Shown: positions 6,538 to 13,360 of the stretch, piece by piece
Layout: every line of letters begins with the position of its first letter
How positions within the stretch are numbered: the first letter of the stretch is position 1
Assembly: GCA_902790885.1 (NCBI GenBank)
Contig: CADATR010000092.1
Location: 1-13,360, forward strand
Origin: an uncultured Eubacteriales bacterium
GTDB lineage: Bacteria > Bacillota_A > Clostridia > Peptostreptococcales > Anaerovoracaceae
Length of the DNA stretch: 13,360 nucleotides
Reading direction: 5' to 3'
Translations under genes and position numbers: made by a program
The notes under the pieces: model-generated
Databases searched by the model: none
Told to the model about the DNA's origin: nothing
What the model saw: only the letters and a program-made list of their open reading frames with translations

Positions 6538-7845
6538 ATGAAGAAAAGCACAAGCAAGAAGCTTCTTGTAGCTCTGCTCGCGTTCGTCATGGTATTCGCT
6601 ATGACAGCATGCGGCGGTGGCGGCGGTGACAGCAGCGAAGAGGCTGCATCCACCGGCGCAGGAGACGGAACTTCGATCACACTGTTCAACTCCAAGAACG
6701 AGATCCAGGAAGACTTCGAAGAACTCGCAAAGGTTTACGAGGAGCAGACTGGTGTTCACGTAGAAGTTTACTATTCACAGGACACAGTATCGGCTCACCT
6801 CGCAACCAAGTACGCTTCCAAGGCTCCTTACACTATCAACATGGTAGACGCCAAGGACATCTATTCACTCGGAAAGCAGTACGGTGCTGACATGAGCGAC
6901 GCTGCATGGGTAGGCGACACAGACTATGCTATCTCTGTTGACGGCAAGGTTCTCGGATTCCCTACATGCATCGAGGCAAGAGGTATCCTGTACAACAAGG
7001 CAGCTATCGAGAAGGCTCTCGGCGAAGAGTTCGACCCTGCAAGCATCAAGACTCTTGATGACTTCAAGGCTATCTGCGACAAGCTGGTAAAGGCAGGAAT
7101 GGAAGCTCCTACAGCTATCCTCAAGCCAGACTGGTCACTCGCTGCTCACTATCTGCAGCAGGTATACGAAGAGAGAGAAGATCCTGAAGCATTCGTTCAG
7201 TCCCTCTATGCAGGCGAGGCTGACCTCATGAAGGACGAGAAGTTCAACGCTCTCATGGATACATTCGACACTCTCAAAGAGTACAACATGTTCAAGGCCG
7301 GAGCTATCTCCGCTGAGGACGAGCTCGTTCACCAGGCTATGGCCGAAGGACAGGATGCATTCCAGTTCGGCGGATGCTGGGAGTGGAACGACCTCCTCAC
7401 TTATGACTACAATGGCCCTGTTGGAATCATGCCTGTACCACAGAACCTTCAGGACGACTACAGCGGCAAGCTCGTAGGCGGCGGTTCCAAGTACTTCTAC
7501 GTTGACGCAAGTGAGTACACATCAGAGGCTGATCAGGAAGCCGGCAAGGCATTCCTCGAGTGGCTCGCTTCTTCAGACGAAGGTAAGACATTCGTATCCG
7601 ACACATGCGGAATGGTATCCCCATTCAAGAGCAACACTGTTCCATGCACAAATGACATCGGCAAGGTTGTTAAGGAGTACGTAGATGCCGGAAATCTCGT
7701 TCCTAACTATGACTATGACCCTGATGATCACTATTCAAAGCTTGGTATCGAGATGCAGAAGTACCTCGGCGATCAGTGCACACGTGAAGAGCTCGCTAAG
7801 GCTATCCAGGATTACTGGGCAAATGTTACACCTGTAGAGCACTAA
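6538..7845 (+). CDS. Carbohydrate ABC transporter substrate-binding lipoprotein (CUT1 type)
   Basis: A 435-residue extracytoplasmic solute-binding protein of the MalE/family 1 type. A Lys-rich n-region and hydrophobic segment (residues 9-21) end in the lipobox MTAC, so Cys25 would be lipidated and tether the protein to the outer face of the membrane. A Gly/Ser/Glu linker (26-45) precedes the mature fold. Several features match sugar-binding relatives: the ITLFNSKNEIQ strand, EELAKVYEEQTG, a GFPTCIEARGILYNK hinge-like segment and a late FLEWLASSDEGKTF helix. It delivers the sugar to the two permeases encoded next. Codon choice is strongly biased (nearly all Lys as AAG, many CTC and GCT), as expected for a highly expressed gene. 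The ligand cannot be read from sequence; flanking alpha-galactosidases point to alpha-galactosides such as raffinose or melibiose. Confidence 0.94.
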   Translation: MKKSTSKKLLVALLAFVMVFAMTACGGGGGDSSEEAASTGAGDGTSITLFNSKNEIQEDFEELAKVYEEQTGVHVEVYYSQDTVSAHLATKYASKAPYTINMVDAKDIYSLGKQYGADMSDAAWVGDTDYAISVDGKVLGFPTCIEARGILYNKAAIEKALGEEFDPASIKTLDDFKAICDKLVKAGMEAPTAILKPDWSLAAHYLQQVYEEREDPEAFVQSLYAGEADLMKDEKFNALMDTFDTLKEYNMFKAGAISAEDELVHQAMAEGQDAFQFGGCWEWNDLLTYDYNGPVGIMPVPQNLQDDYSGKLVGGGSKYFYVDASEYTSEADQEAGKAFLEWLASSDEGKTFVSDTCGMVSPFKSNTVPCTNDIGKVVKEYVDAGNLVPNYDYDPDDHYSKLGIEMQKYLGDQCTREELAKAIQDYWANVTPVEH

Positions 7846-7880
7846 TTTTCTGACAAAGGCAATTGTCTTGGATCTTTAAC

Positions 7881-7912
7881 GGTAAGAGGCGCGCTTTATG
7901 CCGCCTCTTACC
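7881..7912 (+). terminator. Intercistronic hairpin after the binding-protein gene (partial terminator or 3' stabiliser)
   Basis: A perfect 11-bp stem (GGTAAGAGGCG 7881-7891 with CGCCTCTTACC 7902-7912) and a 10-nt loop lie in the 115-nt gap between the binding protein and the first permease. Only four T follow, starting 5 nt after the stem, so full termination is unlikely. Hairpins at this place in sugar ABC operons commonly protect the upstream message and reduce read-through, giving more binding protein than permease. Confidence 0.75.
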
Positions 7913-7960
7913 ATACTGCTTTTAAGACAAATGCTGATAGAGAACAATTAAGGGGTAAAT

Positions 7961-8839
7961 ATGAATAGGAACACAATGAGCTATAAGGTCAAACAGTACC
8001 TGATGTTCGGCGGAGTCGGAACATTCCTGTTCGCGGCTGTCGTAATCGTACCGTTCATCTATGGTATCTACCTGACTTTTACAAGCTGGGACGGCGTTTC
8101 GCCAAACAAGCCGTTCGTAGGGCTGGCAAACTACATCGCTGCATTCAGTGACCACGATTACTGGCTGGCAATGGGAAGGACCGTTATCTACACGGTATTC
8201 GCCGTTGTACTGATCAACATCCTCGCTTTCGCGATGGCTTATCTGGTAACGAGCGGTGTAAAGGGCCAGAACTTCTTCAGAGCAGGATTCTTCATCCCTA
8301 ACCTGATCGGCGGTATCGTACTTGGTTACGTATGGAAGTTCGTTTTCAACAGAGCTTTCGTAGCGATCGGTACAGCTATTACAGGAGCTCCGACGACATC
8401 ACTTCTGGCTACGCCTGGCGGTGCCATGTTCTGTCTGATCTTCGCGTCAGTCTGGCAGTACGCCGGTTACATGATGCTGATCTATGTAGCAGGATTCATG
8501 AGCGTATCTGATTCGCTCAAGGAAGCTGCCATGATCGACGGATGCACACCTTCACAGGCTATGTGGAATGTAACTATTCCTCTGATGCGCTCGTCATTCG
8601 TACAGTGCATCTTCCTCAGCATCACAAGATGCTTCGTAATCTACGATGTAAACCTGTCATTGACAAAGGGCGAGCCGTTCGGACAGTCCATCATGGCAGC
8701 TATGCACGTATACAACACAGCCTTCACATACAAGAACTACGGTATGGGTCAGGCTGAAGCGCTCATACTCTTCATCGTATGCGCTGTCGTAGGTATCACT
8801 CAGGTTTGGGTAGGTAAGAAAGGAGAGGTAGAAGCATAA
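7961..8839 (+). CDS. Sugar ABC transporter permease, MalF/UgpA type
   Basis: A 292-residue integral membrane protein of the CUT1 importer. Hydrophobic segments near residues 14-40, 72-97, 106-128, 155-178, 212-228 and 264-286 make about six passes. The EAA loop that docks on the ATPase is at 188-212 (EAAMIDGCTPSQAMWNVTIP), with the invariant Gly194. The short N-terminus lacks the large extra region of E. coli MalF, as is usual in Bacillota. AAGGGG lies just upstream of the ATG at 7961. Its TAA overlaps the next ATG (TAATG), so the two permeases are likely made in equal amounts through coupled translation. Confidence 0.95.
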   Translation: MNRNTMSYKVKQYLMFGGVGTFLFAAVVIVPFIYGIYLTFTSWDGVSPNKPFVGLANYIAAFSDHDYWLAMGRTVIYTVFAVVLINILAFAMAYLVTSGVKGQNFFRAGFFIPNLIGGIVLGYVWKFVFNRAFVAIGTAITGAPTTSLLATPGGAMFCLIFASVWQYAGYMMLIYVAGFMSVSDSLKEAAMIDGCTPSQAMWNVTIPLMRSSFVQCIFLSITRCFVIYDVNLSLTKGEPFGQSIMAAMHVYNTAFTYKNYGMGQAEALILFIVCAVVGITQVWVGKKGEVEA

Positions 8840-9702
8840 TGACTCAGAACGAAAAAGCTGCAGCAGCTAAGAAGAGAAATCATGCTATCATGATCATCAT
8901 TCTGATTCTGCTCTTCATCCTCTTCATTGCACCATTCATCCTGGTAATAATCAATGTCTTTAAGGATAAGGCAGATATCGTAACAAATCCGCTGGCACTC
9001 GTAGGTGCCCACGGATTCACGCTGAAGAACTTCCCTGAAGCTATGGCTAAGATGGACTTCTTCAACGTATTCAAGAACTCTCTCATGATCACAGTCTGCG
9101 CGACGGTCCTCACTATCCTCGTATCGGCGATGACATCCTTCGTTATCGTACGTAACGGAAAGTGGAAAATGTGCTCGGCGGTATTCGCCCTGATGGTCGC
9201 GTCGATGGTTATCCCGTTCCAGGTTCTGATGGTACCTCTGGTATCCGTATACGGAGGAATCTTCGGTATCCTGAACAGCCGTATAACCCTGATCTTCATG
9301 CACGTAGGGTTCTCGGTCGCCATGGCTACATTCATGTTCCATGGAGCTATACATACAAATATTCCGCTTGAGCTTGAAGAAGCGGCTCTTATCGACGGAT
9401 GCACCAGATGGCAGACATTCTGGAAGATCGTATTCCCGCTGCTCAAGCCTACTATTGCAACAGTTGCTATCATCGATGCTATGGCATTCTGGAACGACTA
9501 CCTCCTGCCAAGCCTTGTGCTGACAAATAAGGCCATCTATACTATTCCAATTGCCACACAGCAGTTCTATGGTACATATTCCACAGATATCGGTCTGGTA
9601 ATGGCGGCTCTGCTGCTGGCCATGCTGCCGATACTCATCCTGTATCTCTTCCTGCAGAAGTACATCGTTGCGGGAGTTACATCAGGAGCTGTTAAGGGTT
9701 AA
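8839..9702 (+). CDS. Sugar ABC transporter permease, MalG/UgpE type
   Basis: A 287-residue partner permease forming the membrane channel with the MalF-type subunit. A charged N-terminus rich in Lys and Ala precedes the first membrane span (about 15-41). Further spans lie near 79-104, 110-130, 148-170, 205-225 and 252-275. The EAA loop is at 180-204 (EAALIDGCTRWQTFWKI), followed by the DAMAFWNDYLLP segment and the FLQKYIVAGVTSGAVKG C-terminus, both typical of MalG-type subunits. AAAGGAG begins at 8818 within the preceding gene and serves this start. The YesL-like gene follows after 31 nt. Confidence 0.95.
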   Translation: MTQNEKAAAAKKRNHAIMIIILILLFILFIAPFILVIINVFKDKADIVTNPLALVGAHGFTLKNFPEAMAKMDFFNVFKNSLMITVCATVLTILVSAMTSFVIVRNGKWKMCSAVFALMVASMVIPFQVLMVPLVSVYGGIFGILNSRITLIFMHVGFSVAMATFMFHGAIHTNIPLELEEAALIDGCTRWQTFWKIVFPLLKPTIATVAIIDAMAFWNDYLLPSLVLTNKAIYTIPIATQQFYGTYSTDIGLVMAALLLAMLPILILYLFLQKYIVAGVTSGAVKG

Positions 9703-9733
9703 GTTGTATCCGGTCAGATTGCACTGAAAATTA

Positions 9734-10354
9734 ATGGACAAGTTTTTTGATTCTGACAATCCGGTGATGAAGTTTCTCTCAAGACTGGTCGATCTGGTGG
9801 TGCTGAACGTTATCACCATTGTGTATTCGATCCCGGTCGTGACCGCAGGAGGAGCGCTTACAGCGATGAATTACGTGCTGCTCCATCTGCACAGGGGAGA
9901 TGAATCGTACATTATAAGGATGTTCAGAAAGTCCTTCAGGGAGAATTTCAGACAGGGCATACCTGAAGGCCTGCTGGCGCTGGCGACTGCCGGCATTACA
10001 GCTGTAGATCTTCTGGCCCTTCATGGGTCGGACTCAAAACTGGCAACCGTGATGATGATCGCAATCACATTTGTCGCGGTGATGCTGTTTGTGACATGCG
10101 TCTACATGTTTGCCCTGCAGTCGAGATACGAGAATACGGTCGGAGGAACGATCCTCAACGCGGTAAGACTTGCTGTAAGCAATCTGCCGAGATCGATGGG
10201 GATGGCAGTGATCTGGCTCATATGGATAATGATACTCGTATTTCTTTACAAGGCGGCGTCACTGTTTTTCCTGATATTCGGACTTTCACTTCCGGGATAT
10301 CTGTGTGCGATGCTTTATGACAGGATTTTTGAAGATCTGGAATCAGAACAATAG
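9734..10354 (+). CDS. YesL-family (DUF624) membrane protein
   Basis: A 206-residue protein with about four to five hydrophobic segments (roughly 16-42, 77-97, 102-126, 157-177, 178-196). The opening MDKFFDSDNPVMKFLSRLVDL followed by a long hydrophobic stretch ending in SIPVVTAGGALTAMNYV is the hallmark of YesL/DUF624 proteins. These recur in Bacillota sugar ABC operons, but their function is not established; a role in transporter assembly or regulation is only supposed. Here the gene sits between the permeases and the ATPase gene. The start at 9734 matches the family N-terminus yet has no Shine-Dalgarno site, so translation is probably low or coupled to the permease gene. Codon use is less biased than in the flanking transporter genes, also consistent with low abundance. 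Confidence 0.85.
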   Translation: MDKFFDSDNPVMKFLSRLVDLVVLNVITIVYSIPVVTAGGALTAMNYVLLHLHRGDESYIIRMFRKSFRENFRQGIPEGLLALATAGITAVDLLALHGSDSKLATVMMIAITFVAVMLFVTCVYMFALQSRYENTVGGTILNAVRLAVSNLPRSMGMAVIWLIWIMILVFLYKAASLFFLIFGLSLPGYLCAMLYDRIFEDLESEQ

Positions 10355-10410
10355 TTGACTGTGCAGGATCTGACTGATTGTGTGTATATTGGAATAAAGG
10401 AGACTAAAAC

Positions 10411-11520
10411 ATGGCAAGTTTATCATTAAAACATATTGAGAAGATATATGAGAACGGCTTCCATGCTGTTCACGACTTCAATCTCGAAGTTGAAGATAAG
10501 GAATTCATTATCTTCGTAGGACCTTCCGGCTGCGGAAAGTCAACAACTCTGCGTATGATCGCAGGCCTCGAGGACATCTCCGACGGAGAATTCCTCATCG
10601 ACGGCGTCAAGATGAACGACGTAGAGCCTAAGGACAGAGACATCGCTATGGTATTCCAGAGCTACGCTCTCTATCCTCACATGACAGTAAGAGACAACAT
10701 GGGATTCGCTCTCAAGCTGAGAAACGTTCCTAAGGACGAGATCGACGCTAAGGTAAACGAAGTTGCGAAGATCCTCGACCTCGAGAAACTGCTCGACAGA
10801 AAGCCAAAGGCTCTCTCCGGCGGACAGAGACAGCGTGTTGCCATGGGCCGTGCTATCGTAAGAAGCCCTAAGGTGTTCCTCATGGACGAGCCTCTGTCAA
10901 ACCTCGACGCTAAGCTGAGAGTTCAGATGAGAACAGAGATCGCAAAGCTCCACGAGAGACTGGGAACAACTATCATCTACGTAACACACGACCAGACTGA
11001 GGCTATGACACTCGGTACAAGGATCGTTGTTATGAAGGACGGTATCGTTCAGCAGATCAACTCGCCTGAGCACCTCTACAACAAGCCGTACAACCTCTTC
11101 GTTGCAGGCTTCATCGGATCCCCTCAGATGAACTTCCTCGACGCTGTAGTTGAGAAGAGGGGCGCTGACACATTCCTCAAGGCTGCCGGTTTCGACATCA
11201 AGCTTCCTGCTGACAAGGCCGCTGCAGTTGCAGGATATGAGGGCAAGACCATCGTAATGGGTATCAGACCTGAGCACCTCCTCGACGGAAGAGGCAAAGA
11301 GAAAGATCAGTGCGTAGTCAAGGCACCTGTAGAAGTCCGCGAGCTCCTAGGCGCTGAGGCGTATCTGTACTTCAGCCTCGACGGCAAGCAGTGCACAGCA
11401 AGAGTTGCTTCCGATGTCGATCTGTACGTCGGAATGGAAGGCACATTCGCTCTCGACATGAGCAAGCTCCAGCTCTTCGACAAGGAAACAGAGCTGAGCC
11501 TCCTCTGGAAAGAGTGGTAA
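10411..11520 (+). CDS. Sugar ABC transporter ATPase, MsmK/UgpC type
   Basis: A 369-residue nucleotide-binding subunit that powers CUT1 importers as a homodimer on the inner membrane face. Walker A GPSGCGKS is at 37-44, the Q-loop Gln83 is in VFQSYALYPHM, the signature LSGGQRQRV is at 135-143, Walker B VFLMDE is at 155-160 (catalytic Glu160), and the switch His193 is in THDQ. Residues from about 235 form the MOP/TOBE regulatory domain, including the GIRPEHL motif. Length is normal. AAAGGAG (10396-10402) lies 8 nt before the start. Many Clostridia share one such ATPase among several sugar transporters and encode it elsewhere. Here it closes its own operon, before a terminator, and could still serve other systems. 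Confidence 0.96.
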   Translation: MASLSLKHIEKIYENGFHAVHDFNLEVEDKEFIIFVGPSGCGKSTTLRMIAGLEDISDGEFLIDGVKMNDVEPKDRDIAMVFQSYALYPHMTVRDNMGFALKLRNVPKDEIDAKVNEVAKILDLEKLLDRKPKALSGGQRQRVAMGRAIVRSPKVFLMDEPLSNLDAKLRVQMRTEIAKLHERLGTTIIYVTHDQTEAMTLGTRIVVMKDGIVQQINSPEHLYNKPYNLFVAGFIGSPQMNFLDAVVEKRGADTFLKAAGFDIKLPADKAAAVAGYEGKTIVMGIRPEHLLDGRGKEKDQCVVKAPVEVRELLGAEAYLYFSLDGKQCTARVASDVDLYVGMEGTFALDMSKLQLFDKETELSLLWKEW

Positions 11521-11554
11521 GATCAACCGGATTTAAGTTGAAAAAACATTTGCG

Positions 11555-11592
11555 GGACTGTCACTATCATGTGGCAGTCCTGTTCATTTTTT
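11555..11592 (+). terminator. Intrinsic terminator of the ABC transporter operon
   Basis: A 10-bp stem (GGACTGTCAC 11555-11564 with GTGGCAGTCC 11571-11580) contains one T-G wobble, has a 6-nt loop, and is followed by a run of six T at 11587-11592. It separates the ATPase gene from the second alpha-galactosidase gene, which therefore probably has its own promoter. Confidence 0.85.
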
Positions 11593-11623
11593 GATATTAT
11601 TGCCGTGGACTAAAGAGAACCGC

Positions 11624-11629
11624 GGAGGG
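11624..11629 (+). promoter_or_regulatory. Ribosome binding site of the second GH36 gene
   Basis: GGAGGG lies 4 nt before the ATG at 11634. The spacing is short but usable, and it fixes the start. In the 42 nt after the terminator the only -10 candidate is TATTAT (11595-11600), without a good -35, so no promoter is called. Confidence 0.65.
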
Positions 11630-11633
11630 CGCA

Positions 11634-13360
11634 ATGAGCATAAGATTTATAGAAGAAACAAAGCAGCTGATACTCGAAACAAAGAACACCGGCTATCATA
11701 TGAAAATCGACCAGCTGGGGTATCTTCAGCACATGTATTATGGTCCTAAGCCGGGCCAGGATGACATGTCATATGCCTTCCGCTATTATGACCGCGGATT
11801 CTCGGGCAACCCGTACGACAAGAGGTATGACAGAACATACTCGCTCGACTCCATGCCGCAGGAGTATACATCCTTTGGCGTAGGAGATTTCCGTGTCAAC
11901 AGCATAGCGGCGTCATGCTCGGACGGCAGCCGATGCGCGGAGTTCCGCTATGTAAGTCACGAGATCTCCGAAGGCAAATACGATATTCCGGGGCTTCCTT
12001 CGGTTTATGAAAACGGCGGCAGGGCGCAGACTCTGACTGTAACGCTGAAGGATAATGCGGCAAACATGGGGATAAGGCTGTACTACGGTGTTTTCGAAGA
12101 TCTGGATATAATCACCAGATCGGCCGAGATCATCAATACGGGGTCTGAAATGGTGTGGCTGCGCAAGGCGTCATCCATATGCATGGAATTTCCTTACGGA
12201 AACTGGGATCTCATGCATTTTTACGGCAGGCACTGTATGGAGCGTCAGCCGGAGCGCGTAAAGCTGTTCCACGGTGTACAGACACTCGTGTCGGGCCGCG
12301 GCATGTCGAGCCACCAGCACAATCCGTTCATAATAATATGCGATCATGATGCGACCGAGGACAGCGGAGACTGCTACGGCATGATGCTCATGTACTCCGG
12401 CAACCACAAGACAGAGGTGGAACTCGATCAGTTTGAGAGCGTGCGTGTGGTGATGGGTCTCAACGACGACAGGTTCCGCTGGGAGCTTTCTCCGGGCACA
12501 TCATTGCATACTCCTGAAGTCATACTGGCTTATGCTGACGGACTTACCGCTCTTTCGCACATATATCACCGCGCCATACGCAACAATGTTGTGCGCGGAA
12601 AATATAAGCTGAGCCACAGACCGGTTCTGATAAACAACTGGGAGGCTACTTACTTCGATTTCACAGAAGAAAAGCTGCTTCAGATAGCAGCAAAAGCGAA
12701 GGATCTCGGCATCGAGATGTTTGTGCTCGATGACGGCTGGTTCAGAAACAGAAATGATGACAACGCGGGGCTCGGTGACTGGGTGACAGACACTGAAAAG
12801 CTTCCGGGAGGGCTAGGCAGCCTGATATCAAAAGTAAAGGCCATGGGGCTCAGATTCGGCCTCTGGATAGAGCCCGAGATGGTGAGCGAGGACTCCGATC
12901 TTTTCAGGGCTCACCCTGAATGGGCTCTTACGGCACCGGGGCGCGCGCCTATGATGGCCCGCAATCAGCTTGTGCTCGATCTCTCGAACGAGGAAGTCCA
13001 TGAATACCTCTACAGCACCATATCGGGGCTGCTCAGAGATAATGACATAGATTATATAAAATGGGATTTCAATCGCCCTATATCTGATGTATACTCGCAC
13101 TCGACGCCATCCGCGAGGCAGGGCGAGGTGCCTCACCGCTATTACCTGAGCCTCTACAGGCTTTATGACAGGCTGACGAAGGAATTCCCTGATGTGCTTT
13201 TTGAGGGATGCGCGGGCGGCGGCGGACGCTTCGATGCCGGGATGCTGCAGTACTCTCCTCAGATATGGTGCTCCGATAACACCGATCCGGTGGCCAGGCT
13301 GGCGATCCAGTACGGCACCTCATTCGGATATCCGGCATCGTCCATGGGAGCGCATGTGAG
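11634..13360 (+). CDS. GH36 alpha-galactosidase, AgaA/RafA type; 3' end beyond the window
   Basis: The first 575 codons of a retaining alpha-galactosidase of the about 730-residue tetrameric GH36 group (Geobacillus AgaA, RafA, lactobacillar MelA), acting on melibiose, raffinose and stachyose. Residues 1 to about 310 form the N-terminal beta-supersandwich. The barrel begins at LINNWEATYFDF with Trp336 at the substrate entrance. LDDGWF follows at 365-370, the nucleophile Asp478 is in IKWDFNR, and the acid/base Asp548 is in CSDNTD. These numbers agree exactly with the published AgaA catalytic residues as I recall them. The Gly-rich loop reads EGCAGGGGRFD, with Ala527 in place of the commoner Ser. 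The frame is open to the last base. No signal peptide is present, so it works on imported sugar. It follows the ABC operon terminator and so is probably a separate unit. Confidence 0.95.
   Translation, partial: MSIRFIEETKQLILETKNTGYHMKIDQLGYLQHMYYGPKPGQDDMSYAFRYYDRGFSGNPYDKRYDRTYSLDSMPQEYTSFGVGDFRVNSIAASCSDGSRCAEFRYVSHEISEGKYDIPGLPSVYENGGRAQTLTVTLKDNAANMGIRLYYGVFEDLDIITRSAEIINTGSEMVWLRKASSICMEFPYGNWDLMHFYGRHCMERQPERVKLFHGVQTLVSGRGMSSHQHNPFIIICDHDATEDSGDCYGMMLMYSGNHKTEVELDQFESVRVVMGLNDDRFRWELSPGTSLHTPEVILAYADGLTALSHIYHRAIRNNVVRGKYKLSHRPVLINNWEATYFDFTEEKLLQIAAKAKDLGIEMFVLDDGWFRNRNDDNAGLGDWVTDTEKLPGGLGSLISKVKAMGLRFGLWIEPEMVSEDSDLFRAHPEWALTAPGRAPMMARNQLVLDLSNEEVHEYLYSTISGLLRDNDIDYIKWDFNRPISDVYSHSTPSARQGEVPHRYYLSLYRLYDRLTKEFPDVLFEGCAGGGGRFDAGMLQYSPQIWCSDNTDPVARLAIQYGTSFGYPASSMGAHV

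Noticed and set aside
6610..6650. GGC-rich run after the lipobox as a DNA repeat
   Set aside because: It simply encodes the Gly-rich linker usual after the lipid-carrying Cys in Clostridia binding proteins.
8800..9473. Minus-strand open frames (184 and 197 residues) opposite the MalG-type permease
   Set aside because: Charged, low-complexity or hydrophobic mirror sequence of a membrane protein gene, with no supporting start signals.
10355..10390. Possible promoter before the ATPase gene: TTGACT (10355-10360) and TATATT (10385-10390)
   Set aside because: The spacing of 24 nt is too long for a standard sigma-70 promoter, and no other -35 is properly placed.
1..13360. CRISPR array, tRNA or rRNA, insertion sequences, phage genes, defence systems
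   Set aside because: No repeat-spacer pattern, cloverleaf-like spacer, transposase or phage motif was seen. Gaps between genes are all short and accounted for.

Overview
The window looks like a carbohydrate-use region from a gut- or rumen-type anaerobic Clostridia member (Bacillota, Lachnospiraceae-like). The signs are AGGAGG-type ribosome binding sites, a Gly-rich lipoprotein leader on the binding protein, a YesL-family gene inside a CUT1 ABC operon, an Est1E-like esterase, and a clostridial-style type IIA topoisomerase fragment. The taxon is inferred from gene style only. No tRNA, rRNA, transposase or CRISPR array was seen, and no gap between genes exceeds about 120 bases.

Layout. Bases 1-424 encode the ATPase N-terminus of a GyrB/ParE-type topoisomerase subunit. 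It runs in frame, with no stop, into the C-terminal 60% of a GH13 alpha-glucosidase (about 425-1393). A tight plus-strand operon follows: an EstA-like esterase (1397-2194), a GH1 beta-glucosidase (2207-3544) and a cinnamoyl-esterase-like hydrolase (3541-4308). A terminator (4351-4380) lies inside the 3' end of a convergent AraC-type regulator (5213-4362, minus). Head to head with the regulator lies a 5'-truncated GH36 alpha-galactosidase of the Thermotoga GalA type (5292-6506). Then come an ABC sugar importer operon: lipoprotein (6538), two permeases (7961, 8839), YesL-like membrane protein (9734) and MsmK/UgpC-type ATPase (10411-11520), ended by a terminator. A second, AgaA/RafA-type GH36 alpha-galactosidase starts at 11634 and runs off the right edge.

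How the genes fit together. The CUT1 importer would bring unphosphorylated oligosaccharides or glycosides into the cell. The GH36, GH13 and GH1 enzymes, none with a visible signal peptide, would remove alpha-galactose, alpha-glucose and beta-glucose residues. Two intracellular serine esterases next to the beta-glucosidase suggest that acylated or phenolic-ester plant glycosides may be among the substrates. The AraC protein is the likely local regulator.

Main caution. The sequence has two abrupt discontinuities, near 425 and near 5250-5295. Each removes the 5' third of a glycosidase gene, and the first coincides with a fall in GC from about 55% to about 46% (hand count). The simplest reading is a composite contig of three pieces (1-424, 425 to about 5280, and the rest). 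Real rearrangement is the alternative. The topoisomerase-glucosidase fusion should not be taken as a new protein without read support.
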